Source: Planctomycetes bacterium syqfu
GTDB lineage: Bacteria > Planctomycetota > Phycisphaerae > Phycisphaerales > Phycisphaeraceae
Assembly (NCBI GenBank): GCA_020974905.1
Contig: CP087563.1
Location: 2,914,001-2,978,000 of the forward strand
Direction: 5' to 3'
DNA: 64,000 nucleotides
Part shown: positions 34,024 through 43,026 of the stretch, one piece after another
How positions within the stretch are numbered: the first letter of the stretch is position 1
How the letters are laid out: each line of letters begins with the position of its first letter
Translations under genes and position numbers: made by a program
The notes under the pieces: generated by a model
Databases searched by the model: none
What the model was told of the DNA's origin: nothing
Seen by the model: the letters and a program-made list of their open reading frames with translations, nothing else

Positions 34024-35463
34024 TTAGTTGCCAAAGCCCATTTTGCCGGGGTTCATGATGTTGTTGGGGTCCATGATTTTTTTGATGCGTTTGAGGATGT
34101 CGAAAGCATTGCCATAGAGTTCGGGCATCATGCGTCCGAGTTTGAGTCCTACGCCGTGGTGTTCGTTGATCACGCCACCGTTGTCCATGGCAGCGCGGAT
34201 GGCCATGTCCCAAATCTTGTTGTACAACGCAGTCGCTTCGGCTGGATCACTTGGCGGATCATCGATAATAAAACGAGCATAGAGCATGCAGCCCCATTCG
34301 TACCAGTGTGAAAAGTGGCCAATGAATGTGGCTTGCGGGAAGTTTTCAGTGACCACTTTTTTCATCGCCCAATAGACATTTTCAATGTTGGCAAAAGTAG
34401 CAACGGTGTCCAACGTGCCAAAGGCTTGAGGCATGTGGAACATGTATGGTGGGTAGAAAAACTTGTAACGGTTGTCCCACCAGGTCTGCCCCATCTCCGT
34501 GCCGAGGTCTTCGGGATTCTGCTTACGACAGATTTCGCAGGCCCTGGCCATCTCTAAATCCACCATCTCTTCAGGGCCATCAAAACCGAAGACCAGATAC
34601 GAACCTTCACGGTCAATACCCAGAACTTTCTTGATGAGCTTGGCAGTCTCGGGTGTATCGTACAAACGAATCACCGCCGGACGCAGGCGACTGGTCATCA
34701 ATTCCGAACCGGCTGCCATGGCAGAGGTCATATTCTTGAATAAAAACGCATGGAACTTGCGGCATTCGGGGATCGGGTGAATCTTGAGTGTCACCTTGGT
34801 CATCACACCCAACGTGCCTTCACTACCCAGAAACATCTGCGTGAGGTCCGGCCCTGATGCGTGACGTGGAACGGGAAGCGTGTTGATCACTTCGCCCTCA
34901 GGTGTCACCATTTCAATGGACATCACCATGTCTTCAATCTTGCCATACTTGGTTGAAAGCACACCAGTCCCGCGATGAGCCAGGAATCCGCCGAGAGTCG
35001 CACAGGCAATGGAGGCAGGAAAGTGCATCGTTGAGTAGCCTGCTTTTTCCGTCGCCCATTCGAGTTGTTGCATGTTGCAACCGGTCTCAGCGGTGATGGT
35101 CAGCGACTTCTCATCAATCTCAAGCACTTTATTGAGCTTCTTGGTATCAAGGCTGATCCCACCATAAATCGGTAACGCACCACCTTGCGACCCCGAACCG
35201 CCGCCCCAGGGCGTGACCGGGATTTTGTAGTTGTTTGCAATCTTCATCACCTTGGCCACATCCTGCGCAGTCTCGGGCGTGACGATGATCTGCGGGGGCT
35301 GGGGTGGGCAATTGCGATCATGCCAAAGCTCGGGAACCCAGTAATAGTCGATCGAATGGCCGAGCTTGTCCGCATCGTCGGTTCGCACATTGTCCGCACC
35401 CACAGCCCATTTCAATTCGCTGTGAATCATTTCAAAGTGATAGTTGTCAGTCTGCAAAAGCAT
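34024..35463 (-). CDS. FAD-linked oxidase (GlcD/VAO family)
   Basis: I start at the ATG 35461-35463 (MLLQTDNYHFEMIHSELKWA) behind GAAAGG, giving 479 residues. The PCMH FAD domain shows 'QIIVTPETAQDVAKVMKIANNYKIPVTPWGGGSGSQGGALPIYGGISLDTKKLNKV', 'SIACATLGGFLAHRGTGVLSTKYGKIEDMV' and 'LTQMFLGSEGTLGVMTKVTLKIHPIP'. The C-terminal oxidase cap carries 'NGGVINEHHGVGLKLGRMMPEL' (HHGVG, flavin-contacting in this family) and 'IKKIMDPNNIMNPGKMGFGN'. It would oxidise a hydroxy acid or polyol and hand electrons to the Fe-S gene next to it. Substrate unknown. Confidence 0.9.
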   Translation of the reverse strand: MLLQTDNYHFEMIHSELKWAVGADNVRTDDADKLGHSIDYYWVPELWHDRNCPPQPPQIIVTPETAQDVAKVMKIANNYKIPVTPWGGGSGSQGGALPIYGGISLDTKKLNKVLEIDEKSLTITAETGCNMQQLEWATEKAGYSTMHFPASIACATLGGFLAHRGTGVLSTKYGKIEDMVMSIEMVTPEGEVINTLPVPRHASGPDLTQMFLGSEGTLGVMTKVTLKIHPIPECRKFHAFLFKNMTSAMAAGSELMTSRLRPAVIRLYDTPETAKLIKKVLGIDREGSYLVFGFDGPEEMVDLEMARACEICRKQNPEDLGTEMGQTWWDNRYKFFYPPYMFHMPQAFGTLDTVATFANIENVYWAMKKVVTENFPQATFIGHFSHWYEWGCMLYARFIIDDPPSDPAEATALYNKIWDMAIRAAMDNGGVINEHHGVGLKLGRMMPELYGNAFDILKRIKKIMDPNNIMNPGKMGFGN

Positions 35464-35525
35464 GTTGGTAAAACCTTTCAAGTGGTCATGGTTCACGCTG
35501 CGATGTTTATCCACGCAGCATCCAT

Positions 35526-37028
35526 TTAATCTTGAGCATAATCGTGATAGACATCCGCCAGGACGTCGTGAATGCGGTAGTAATGTTGGATCGCTTTTTC
35601 ATACACTGCCTGATTCTGCGCGTTGGGCAAAACAGGATCACGATGTGATAAACACTGATTCACAGCAGTACGTTGATCTTTAAAAATGCCGATCCCCACG
35701 CCAGCAAGCAAAGCTGAACCAAACGAAGCATCGCAAGCTTGGGGGCGAAGCACCGGTTTGCCAAAGACGTCCGCGATCATCTGCGACCATAGATCGCTTT
35801 TGGCGCCACCGCCGATGAGTCGAAATTCGGTGACCGGCAACTGCATCTGTTCAATGGTTCGAAAGCAATCCCGCAATGAGAAGACAACACCTTCAAGCAG
35901 CGCGCGGATGAAGTCGGCCTGCGTATGCTGCATCGTTGCCCCGACAAAGCTGGCTCGCAGATCGGCATCCCAATACGGGGCGCGTTCACCTTGCAGATAA
36001 GGATGAAACATCAAACCATGAGCACCGGGACAACTCGTGACTGCTTGCTGATCCATCCATTGATAGATGTTTTCACATGCATCTGGGAGTCGCTTATCCT
36101 GAAAAAACACATCACGAAACCAGCGTTGACAGCGTGCTGCGGAGTTGGTTGCCACAACTGTGAACCACATCCCCGGGATGATGTGCGAGTACGTCAATGT
36201 CCGACGATTCGGCACCGGTTTGTCAGTCATCACATTAACGTTACCAGCAGTAGCTAACTTGAGAATACAACTGCCGGGCGTGATCGCACCAGCTGCAAAA
36301 TCTTCAATCGCCGCATCACTGCTGCCGCAAATTACTGGCAAGCCTTGAGGCAAGCCAAACTCTTTACTGCCCTTCTCAGAAATCCGCCCCGCGATGTCCG
36401 TCGGTTCAAGCAACGGTGGCAGGACATCCGTTTTCAAACCCACCAGATCAAGCAACGGATCGGACCAACTCTGATTTGCCATATCGAAAAACAAGGTCCC
36501 TTGCGCGTCGATCCGATCTGTTGCCCATTGGCTGGTCATCCGCCACCTGACATAGTCTTTGACGAACATGATGTAACGGATTTGTATTAAGGTTTGTGGT
36601 TCATGCTGCTTTAACCACAAAAACTGTGGCAATGTCCATGTCGGTGCAGCCGCTTGATAAGCGGTTTTAAAAATCAAGTCGCCATACTGGTCATTGAGAT
36701 ATTTTGATTGCTCAACACTTCGTTGATCCGTCCACATGATCGTCGGACGGATGACATTGAAATGCTGGTCAAGCAAGACCGCGTTGTGGGTCGAACCATC
36801 AACAGCTAAAGCTGCGATATCCTGAAAATCAAACGCAGCTCGATCGCGCATCTGAGACAGGATCAATCGAACCACGTCACACCAATCTTCTGGATTCTGC
36901 TCTGCAAAACCGGGTTGGGGATGCAAGGTTACATACTCAGCAAAGCCTTCGTCGAGGACCTTGCCTGCCTCATCAATCGCGGTGATCTTGCAACCGCTGG
37001 TTCCAATGTCAATGCCAAGTAGAGCCAT
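35526..37028 (-). CDS. FGGY-family carbohydrate kinase, xylulokinase-like
   Basis: I start at the ATG 37026-37028 (MALLGIDIGTSGCKITAIDE), giving 500 residues. FGGY signatures: 'GIDIGTSGCK' (phosphate 1), 'ALAVDGSTHNAVLLD' and 'PTIMWTDQRS', 'GLPVICGSSDAAIEDFAAGAITPGSCILKLATAGNVNV', 'HPYLQGERAPYWDADLRASFVG', 'FRLIGGGAKSDLWSQMIADVFGKPV'. These enzymes phosphorylate a ketose or polyol in the cytoplasm; xylulose or a relative is the likeliest class, but substrate residues cannot be read safely. It is 62 nt from the oxidase gene and just after iolB in the operon. Confidence 0.9.
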   Translation of the reverse strand: MALLGIDIGTSGCKITAIDEAGKVLDEGFAEYVTLHPQPGFAEQNPEDWCDVVRLILSQMRDRAAFDFQDIAALAVDGSTHNAVLLDQHFNVIRPTIMWTDQRSVEQSKYLNDQYGDLIFKTAYQAAAPTWTLPQFLWLKQHEPQTLIQIRYIMFVKDYVRWRMTSQWATDRIDAQGTLFFDMANQSWSDPLLDLVGLKTDVLPPLLEPTDIAGRISEKGSKEFGLPQGLPVICGSSDAAIEDFAAGAITPGSCILKLATAGNVNVMTDKPVPNRRTLTYSHIIPGMWFTVVATNSAARCQRWFRDVFFQDKRLPDACENIYQWMDQQAVTSCPGAHGLMFHPYLQGERAPYWDADLRASFVGATMQHTQADFIRALLEGVVFSLRDCFRTIEQMQLPVTEFRLIGGGAKSDLWSQMIADVFGKPVLRPQACDASFGSALLAGVGIGIFKDQRTAVNQCLSHRDPVLPNAQNQAVYEKAIQHYYRIHDVLADVYHDYAQD

Positions 37029-37034
37029 CACAAA

Positions 37035-37826
37035 TTATCCCACAGAGCCTGCATGAACCGGATCCAGAAAACGTACAAAACCGCGGGAATCGCCCGTCAT
37101 CACCCACAGGTAATACATTGTGTAACCTGGCGCATTGACCACGGGATGATAGCCTTCGGGAATGGCAACGGTGTCGTTGTTCTGCACGACATAACGCGCA
37201 TCAGTGCTGCGGTCATCGGTGTATACCTGCTGTAATCCATAACCGTGCTGCGGGTTGAATCGGAAGAAGTAGATCTCCTGCATGTTCAACTCGTCAGGTG
37301 GATTGTCAAAGTCGTGACGATGCGGCGGATAGCTTGCCCAATTGCCCGAAGGCACCCAGGCTTCACCCACGAAAAAGTGTCGCGAAGGGAAGTCATCGCC
37401 GATCATCACGACTGCATCACGCAGATGGTTGTCAGTCCCCAGTGACATTACTTTGCATTGATCAGGCGTCACCACAGCAGGTTTACCCGCTTGATCGCAA
37501 GGCGAAAGTGCAATGGCAATTTCCACATCCGTAACCCCCGTGATCTTGCAATCACAATCCGGGGGCAGGTACACGGTGTAAGGCTTGCCGGAGAAGACAT
37601 CTTCGCGTTGGCCGAGTTGCCCCAGGTTTTGTGAACCTGCCTGTATCTCACACTTGCCGCCGAGGATTACGAGGACTGCTTCGGTGTTTTGGGTTTGTGT
37701 TTCCCAGGTTTGATCTGCCGTCAGATTGAGTAAACCAAAACCGGTCAGGTCCATATCCTTGTCGCCGATTTCAAGAATCGTGTTGTATCCGTTATTAGCT
37801 GGACATTGAATCAAGTGATCATTCAT
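37035..37826 (-). CDS. iolB: 5-deoxy-glucuronate isomerase (IolB)
   Basis: I start at the ATG 37824-37826 (MNDHLIQCPANNGYNTILEI); AAAGGG lies 8 nt upstream and the start overlaps the PfkB stop (ATGAATGA). The 263-residue product has the IolB cupin motif 'WASYPPHRHDFDNPPDELNMQEIYFFRFNPQHGYGLQQVYTDDRS' with H-x-H and E metal ligands, and 'NNDTVAIPEGYHPVVNAPGYTMYYLWVMTGDSRGF' with the closing His. IolB converts 5-deoxy-D-glucuronate to 5-dehydro-2-deoxy-D-gluconate in inositol breakdown. The upstream inositol enzymes (IolG, IolE, IolD) are not in the window. Confidence 0.92.
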   Translation of the reverse strand: MNDHLIQCPANNGYNTILEIGDKDMDLTGFGLLNLTADQTWETQTQNTEAVLVILGGKCEIQAGSQNLGQLGQREDVFSGKPYTVYLPPDCDCKITGVTDVEIAIALSPCDQAGKPAVVTPDQCKVMSLGTDNHLRDAVVMIGDDFPSRHFFVGEAWVPSGNWASYPPHRHDFDNPPDELNMQEIYFFRFNPQHGYGLQQVYTDDRSTDARYVVQNNDTVAIPEGYHPVVNAPGYTMYYLWVMTGDSRGFVRFLDPVHAGSVG

Positions 37827-38778
37827 GGCTATTGCCCTTTGCCTTTCGTTGCAGGTCGACCCAATCAATGGACTGCAATTTTTCGAGTGTTTGTTGATGG
37901 GTTGGGATCGCAGTTCGACCACCTAACTCCGTGCATTTGATGGCAGCCACTACACTGGCATATCGCATGCAATCGAGCATGAATGGCGGCTCGTTCTGGG
38001 TCTGTAAATAGCGTGCTGCAAGTGCACCGTGATACACATCACCGGCACCGGTGGTATCCACGACACTCACACGAACCGATGGCACGTAATGTGTTTGTTG
38101 ACCATCAAACCCCATACTGCCACCGGAACCGAGCGTGACACCCGTCCATTGGGAGCCCTGTTGATGCAGGTATTCAATGGCTTGTTGCGGATTCTTCTTG
38201 CCGGTGTAACATTGGGCAAAATCTTCAGAGACAAAGACGACATCGCTTATCGCGATCAACTCGTCAATGCGATTCACCAAAGTTCCCGCATCCAGGAAAA
38301 CAGGGATGTTGTGTTGTCGAGCGATTTTCGCAGCCGTTAGTGCGGCATCGATTTGGTGACCATCGCAATGAATGGCCGATGCACGCTGCACCCATTCGGG
38401 ATTGACCTCATCAGGTTGAATCGGTTTTGCCGTACCCGCATGCCAGGGGATGCTGCGTTTGCCAGTCTGTTGATCAACCAGGCAGATCGCAGCAGCAGAC
38501 TGTGCGTATTCACGTTGAACCAGGCAATCGGTTTGCACCTGCTCCTTCTCAAACGCATCGCGAATCATCCGGCCAATGGCATCATCACCAACCACACCCA
38601 TGAAAGAAGCCTGGCAACCAAGACGTGCAGCAGCCACAATCGCCGTCGCTGCCGGACCACCGCCCTGCATGAGCATCTGATCGGCTTGGACCTTCTGATC
38701 CATCGCCATCGGCGGCACTACGCACAGCGTGTCCATGCTGCAATAGCCAATTCCCATGATGTGCTTCTGCATTGACAT
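37819..38778 (-). CDS. PfkB/ribokinase-family sugar kinase
   Basis: I start at the ATG 38776-38778 (MSMQKHIMGIGYCSMDTLCV), giving 319 residues. It has 'MQGGGPAATAIVAAARLGCQASFMGVVGDDAIG' (ribokinase N-terminal signature), 'RSIPWHAGTAKPIQPDEV', 'IPVFLDAG' and the C-terminal anion hole with catalytic Asp, 'VSVVDTTGAGDVYHGALAA'. The GGGPAAT form occurs in several poorly defined PfkB kinases. In this operon it could phosphorylate 5-dehydro-2-deoxygluconate (IolC role) or another ketose. It is the first gene of the operon, directly after the promoter. Confidence 0.85.
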   Translation of the reverse strand: MSMQKHIMGIGYCSMDTLCVVPPMAMDQKVQADQMLMQGGGPAATAIVAAARLGCQASFMGVVGDDAIGRMIRDAFEKEQVQTDCLVQREYAQSAAAICLVDQQTGKRSIPWHAGTAKPIQPDEVNPEWVQRASAIHCDGHQIDAALTAAKIARQHNIPVFLDAGTLVNRIDELIAISDVVFVSEDFAQCYTGKKNPQQAIEYLHQQGSQWTGVTLGSGGSMGFDGQQTHYVPSVRVSVVDTTGAGDVYHGALAARYLQTQNEPPFMLDCMRYASVVAAIKCTELGGRTAIPTHQQTLEKLQSIDWVDLQRKAKGNSHE

Positions 38779-38897
38779 GACTAAGTTCAAGTCTCCTGAC
38801 TCACCCTGTAAAAGCAAGACTCTTTTTCAGAACTTAAAAAACAATCTCTTACCTGAAAAATCCGAATCAAGCCTTTTCCTTCCGGCTTATTGGTGCA

Positions 38898-38925
38898 ATA
38901 ATAGACCGTCAAGACAATTTGTCAA
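38898..38925 (-). promoter_or_regulatory. Sigma-70-like promoter of the sugar operon
   Basis: On the minus strand TTGACA (38925-38920), a 16-nt spacer and TATTAT (38903-38898) lie about 120 nt upstream of the PfkB gene. This is close to consensus. Confidence 0.7.
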
Positions 38926-38933
38926 TGTTATTT

Positions 38934-38971
38934 ATTGATAATTTTTGTTATTTTATGTAATATTTATCAAT
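38934..38971. promoter_or_regulatory. Candidate DeoR operator: inverted repeat ATTGATAA/TTATCAAT
   Basis: Perfect 8-bp arms at 38934-38941 and 38964-38971, 22 nt apart, lie between the operon's -35 box and the DeoR gene start. DeoR-type repressors bind such repeats, so both directions could be controlled. TGTTATTTAT-like direct repeats overlap. Inferred from position only. Confidence 0.5.
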
Positions 38972-38998
38972 CGCCGATTTAACTCAGGAATCACACCG

Positions 38999-39778
38999 AT
39001 GACCAAACCCAGCCAAGTCCGACAGAAAGAAATCCTCGACCTGCTAGAGGATTCACATCACTGCACGATCACACAGTTATGCGATCGCTTCTCTGTTTCC
39101 ATCCCCACAGTGCATCGCGATATTGATGAACTGGTTTCAAATGGTAAAGCGGAGAAAATCCATGGTGGGGTCCAGTATCTGCCCGTACATGACAATGGAA
39201 GCTCAGGCAATGCCAGCTTTCAGGTTCGCGTCAATCGGCAGAAACAGGCCAAACGCGAGATCGCACACAAAGCCCTGAGCCTTATCGAAGAAGACGATGT
39301 GATTTTCATGGACTCCTCCACCACCGTGCTGCATCTGGCACGTGAACTGGCCAATTCAAAAATTGGGCGCGTCACCGTGATCACCAACTCATGCAGCGTC
39401 GCCAACGAATTCCACACCTTCCCCCAACACATGACCCTGATCAGTATCGGTGGTGCCTACAACGCACAACTACACTCCTTCCTTGGCAGTATCACACAAC
39501 AAACATTGGATCAATTACCCATCACCAAAGCATTCGTCTCTGCAGTGGGTGTTTCAGAAAATGGTCTGTATACATTTCATGAACCACATGCTGATTTCCT
39601 TAAGCATCTTTTGAGTCGATCCAGCAACAATATCCTGTTGGCCGATGCGTCCAAATTCAATCGACAAGCGGTTTTTCACATCTGCGATTTGAACCAAATC
39701 AATACCATTGTCAGTGATAGAAAAATACCCAAAGAAGCAATCAAATACCTCAAAACAAAAAAGTCTGTCATTTTGTAA
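38999..39778 (+). CDS. DeoR-family transcriptional repressor
   Basis: I start at the ATG 38999-39001 (MTKPSQVRQKEILDLLEDSH) behind AGGA, giving 259 residues. The N-terminal winged HTH reads 'RQKEILDLLEDSHHCTITQLCDRFSVSIPTVHRDIDELVSNGKAEKIHGGVQYLP', the DeoR signature. The effector half has 'EDDVIFMDSSTTVLHLARELANSKIGRVTVITNSCSVANEF', 'LISIGGAYNAQLHSFLGSITQQTL', and 'KAFVSAVGVSENGLYTF' where phosphorylated sugars bind. It is divergent from the eight-gene operon and probably represses it until a sugar-phosphate accumulates. Confidence 0.92.
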   Translation: MTKPSQVRQKEILDLLEDSHHCTITQLCDRFSVSIPTVHRDIDELVSNGKAEKIHGGVQYLPVHDNGSSGNASFQVRVNRQKQAKREIAHKALSLIEEDDVIFMDSSTTVLHLARELANSKIGRVTVITNSCSVANEFHTFPQHMTLISIGGAYNAQLHSFLGSITQQTLDQLPITKAFVSAVGVSENGLYTFHEPHADFLKHLLSRSSNNILLADASKFNRQAVFHICDLNQINTIVSDRKIPKEAIKYLKTKKSVIL

Positions 39779-40207
39779 ACAAGATCATTGCACTCTTGCC
39801 ACTCCAAAAATTGTTTTAGACATGTGCAGCAAAATCCGGCAGCGCATGTGCCGCATAGCAGCTTGTGCGACGCGGGGATGCCGCCGGTGACGGCCATGTG
39901 GGTGCCGAAGGTGGTTCGCCAACTTCACGAGTTGATCATAACACCCCTTTTGGGATTTTTAGATCTATATTCGTGTTCAACTCAACCGATTCGCCAGTGG
40001 TGTCAATCTGCTGGCAATTAACATCACATTGAACCTTTTCAGATCGAGAACCCGATCTAAACCGACATATCCGCGCTCAAAGCGAACCAACACGAATACT
40101 GTTACATGTGTGTTATGTTTTTTTAAATGGCATTATGCTAAAGCCAGTGAATTTAACACATACGAAAGCGATCAAAATGTCATAACAACCTGCTACGCCG
40201 TTCTACA
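39779..40207. other. Intergenic region, no gene seen
   Basis: Convergent gap between the DeoR gene and the GH5-like gene. The GC-rich stretch near 39875-39925 (ATGCCGCCGGTGACGGCC) differs from its AT-rich surroundings and might be a remnant of inserted DNA, but I can assign it to nothing. No clear terminator hairpin with a T-run was found. Confidence 0.45.
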
Positions 40208-41467
40208 TCAGTCAGCAATCGCCACACGTTCCAATATCTTTCCGTTCATTAGGTGAACCACAGCTTTCACAACATCACCGGGCATCAGGAATGTCCCTCC
40301 TTGAATCCATGTTTCTTTATAGTCCACAAAAAAAGGTTCCTGGTACGCCAAATCGATCATCCTGTCATTAACCAAAAAGACAACTCTACGAATCGTCTCA
40401 GGATTTTCAGAGGCCAAGCGAATCCATCGTTTGCCAGAATCCATAAAGCGCCCCTGCACTCCCTCAAGTACATAAGCTTGATCTGATGAAATGCAAGGAA
40501 TATCAATCCCCAGACCACGTGCCATACGGCGGGCAAAGAACATATCTTCCGCACCTGCAAACCCCCAATCAACCGGCGGTTCCTGTTTCGTGAGATTGTT
40601 GTAATATCCCCATGATGTATAAGTATCAAACGCCACATCCAATTGAGAGATCAACGGCGAGTCTTCATTACAGACAATCGGCTTGTTCAGGTTCCATGAT
40701 CTGACGAGTTTGATCAGTTCGTAGTACCGTTGTTTATATGTTCCATTACCATGAATCAAAATTAGGTCGCACGATTCGGCAACTTCACGATCGACGTGAC
40801 TACCGCTACCGCTGGCGGCAACCGGGATGCCATCAGCAGCTTGTCGTGCAATCTCAATCAGGGCAGTCATACATTCCGGGCTGGACACCTGCGGTCGCTT
40901 GCGGAAATTGCCAATGTCATATTCATTGGCAATCTCAATGATAACATTGGTGAAGTTCTGCTCGCCAAGCCAGGTCGCAGCGGTGCATACGGCATTACGA
41001 ATGGCGGCGCCGTCTTTCATTCGCATCACCTGCCCCTCGTAAAGAAGACTTACGATGACCACCATGCCAGCTTCATCTGCTCCCCGTATCAAGTTGGAAA
41101 GTCGTAAAAGATAAGCAAGATCGATTGCTTTGCCATCATCGGCATAGGGGTTGTTGTCGATAGATGCATTCTCAATCGTAAATACCGGCATACCCCCCTG
41201 AAGTCCGACAGTAAACGCCCGTAAACCGTACCGATGCCATAGTGGTAATGACTCAATTAATCCTTGTGTGTTTGCTTCCGGATCCCAACGATTGGCTCCA
41301 AATCGAACAAATCGCTCCGGGTTTGCCTGATCATCAAAAATCCCCTGAACAAATCGAGCGTTCATCAGTAGACCGTGATATTCAGGAGCACAATCCGGAA
41401 TTTCCGAGTAGGTCGGCATGCCGTTGATTAAAAATCGCTCACCCTGAATTGATAGACGTGTATTCAT
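40208..41467 (-). CDS. GH5-like (clan GH-A) glycoside hydrolase, cytoplasmic
   Basis: The 419-residue product (MNTRLSIQGERFLINGMPTY) opens with the 'F.INGMPTY' strand of GH-A barrels. 'VGLQGGMPVF' and 'RLSNLIRGADEAGMVVIVSLLYEGQ' match beta/alpha repeats. The acid/base Glu is in 'NVIIEIANEYDIG' (N-E), and the nucleophile Glu in 'NKPIVCNEDSPLISQ'. No signal peptide is present, so it works on imported oligosaccharides or is exported by another route. Specific family (GH5, GH42-like or a new subfamily) is not resolved. It is divergent from the GntR-type regulator. Confidence 0.75.
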   Translation of the reverse strand: MNTRLSIQGERFLINGMPTYSEIPDCAPEYHGLLMNARFVQGIFDDQANPERFVRFGANRWDPEANTQGLIESLPLWHRYGLRAFTVGLQGGMPVFTIENASIDNNPYADDGKAIDLAYLLRLSNLIRGADEAGMVVIVSLLYEGQVMRMKDGAAIRNAVCTAATWLGEQNFTNVIIEIANEYDIGNFRKRPQVSSPECMTALIEIARQAADGIPVAASGSGSHVDREVAESCDLILIHGNGTYKQRYYELIKLVRSWNLNKPIVCNEDSPLISQLDVAFDTYTSWGYYNNLTKQEPPVDWGFAGAEDMFFARRMARGLGIDIPCISSDQAYVLEGVQGRFMDSGKRWIRLASENPETIRRVVFLVNDRMIDLAYQEPFFVDYKETWIQGGTFLMPGDVVKAVVHLMNGKILERVAIAD

Positions 41468-41585
41468 GACTTAACACCTTGAATGATTTTTATGCATTAA
41501 AACTGGTTAATTCGGTCAAAATTGCCTTCGAAAGGTTGCTGACAAACGCAGGCAAACCTATCTGTACCTTGATGTTCCTGCCAAA

Positions 41586-41680
41586 TGAACAAATGCGTGG
41601 ATGTTCCCCAACACACTACTGTATGATCACTATATCAGATGCTATTGAATTAATTTTGTACATTTATGTTGATTTGTTCA
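41586..41680. promoter_or_regulatory. Paired half-sites TGAACAAAT / ATTTGTTCA in the divergent promoter region
   Basis: TGAACAAAT at 41586-41594 and its perfect reverse complement at 41672-41680 lie between the GH5-like gene and the GntR/LacI-type regulator. Two distant sites bound by a dimer could form a loop. Binding is not shown. The intergenic region is 281 nt. Confidence 0.4.
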
Positions 41681-41748
41681 CTATTAATGCGTAATGTTAA
41701 CAGACATTTGCTTTGCCCCTCCCTACGTTTCAATCATAGAGATGACAC

Positions 41749-42987
41749 GTGCCACAAATCATTGACTTACAAACGCGACAAAGACGATCTAAAGCCCAGC
41801 TTAAATCCCAGGTCATTGCGGATCTGGTGAATGAGATGAGCTGGATCCTATCACAGCCACCAACTTGCATCGGCGCTCGAATCCGACCTGAAGAAGACTT
41901 GGCCAATGAATTGGGGATTACTCGTCGCATGGTTCGCCAAGCGATCAAAGCCTTCACAGACAAAGGTGTTCTCGTCCGACGACAAGGCAGTGGCACCTAC
42001 GTCCGTCGCGTCCACTCACATCCGGCAGATGCTGCTGAATCGTCTGTCTTTGGATTGACGCATGAACATCTATTCCTGGATTTGCAAACCACTGACACCA
42101 AGACGCAACACCTAAACCATGAACTTATTGGCAAGGCGGTCCAGAGTCTTCGTATCGGGTTATGGTCCGACTGGCAGCTTTCACCACCCCATACCACAAC
42201 ACACGTTGTGCTCTCCATGTTCATGCGCCATGCCCAGCTTGCAGGTCACACAATGACCATCCACTCACAGGTCACATCGTCACAAAAAGCATTGCCTGTC
42301 CAAGAGATGGCCAAACAACTCGAACATGCCAGCGATGATGGTTTTCTCGTAGGCACTCAATATGCCGATACTTTTCTTAAAGCAAGAAAAATGGCTGGCT
42401 CTGTTTGCCCTTATCTGTTTCACAGCATGGGCAGTAGTGATTTTGACCTGCATCCGTCTATTTATGTCGACACCGAACGTGCCTGTCAACGTGCCTTACA
42501 GCATTTGATCGAACTGGATTACCAACGAATCGGCACAATTGCACTGCATACAACCAAACAATGTGATATCGAACATCATGTTCATCGTGGGATGATGCTT
42601 CGAGCCAACTTATGTCAGGACTTTCATGCTTATGCACATGATATGGGGGTGGCATCAAGTATGCAGGCTACACGCGAATTACTCGCCAAAGCAGATCGAA
42701 AGCTTGATGCTATATACGTGACCAACGACATGGTTCTCGTCGGGGTTGTTGAAGCATTAAAGCTCGAAAAACTGATCCCTGGCAAAGACATCGCCATCAT
42801 CACATTAGCAAACCGAGGTTATCCATTACCTCGTGGATATAACTGGTCAAAAATGATGTTTGACCCCGAAAGTTATGCTTCCACAACCATTCGTCTGATC
42901 AGTCAACAAATAGAACACCCAGACATGCCTGTATCAAGTATGGCGATCCAGGCTACATATATTGAAGGTGATACGCATCTTCTTTGA
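41749..42987 (+). CDS. GntR-type HTH fused to LacI-type sugar-binding regulator
   Basis: The 412-residue product uses a GTG start (AGAG 7 nt upstream). Residues about 15-85 form a GntR winged HTH: 'AQLKSQVIADLVNEM', 'RIRPEEDLANELGITRRMVRQAIKAFTDKGVLVRRQGSGTYV'. Residues about 130-405 form a periplasmic-binding-like effector domain ('SDDGFLVGTQYADTF', 'IYVDTERACQRALQHLIELDYQRIGTIALHT', 'LDAIYVTNDMVLVGVVEALKLEKLIPGKDIAIITLANRGYPLPRG'). This hybrid class is common in planctomycetes. It is expected to sense a sugar and control the divergent hydrolase and perhaps the genes downstream. Confidence 0.88.
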   Translation: MPQIIDLQTRQRRSKAQLKSQVIADLVNEMSWILSQPPTCIGARIRPEEDLANELGITRRMVRQAIKAFTDKGVLVRRQGSGTYVRRVHSHPADAAESSVFGLTHEHLFLDLQTTDTKTQHLNHELIGKAVQSLRIGLWSDWQLSPPHTTTHVVLSMFMRHAQLAGHTMTIHSQVTSSQKALPVQEMAKQLEHASDDGFLVGTQYADTFLKARKMAGSVCPYLFHSMGSSDFDLHPSIYVDTERACQRALQHLIELDYQRIGTIALHTTKQCDIEHHVHRGMMLRANLCQDFHAYAHDMGVASSMQATRELLAKADRKLDAIYVTNDMVLVGVVEALKLEKLIPGKDIAIITLANRGYPLPRGYNWSKMMFDPESYASTTIRLISQQIEHPDMPVSSMAIQATYIEGDTHLL

Positions 42988-43026
42988 AAAGAGATCAATC
43001 TCATCATTAACATCATCAGGAGAATT

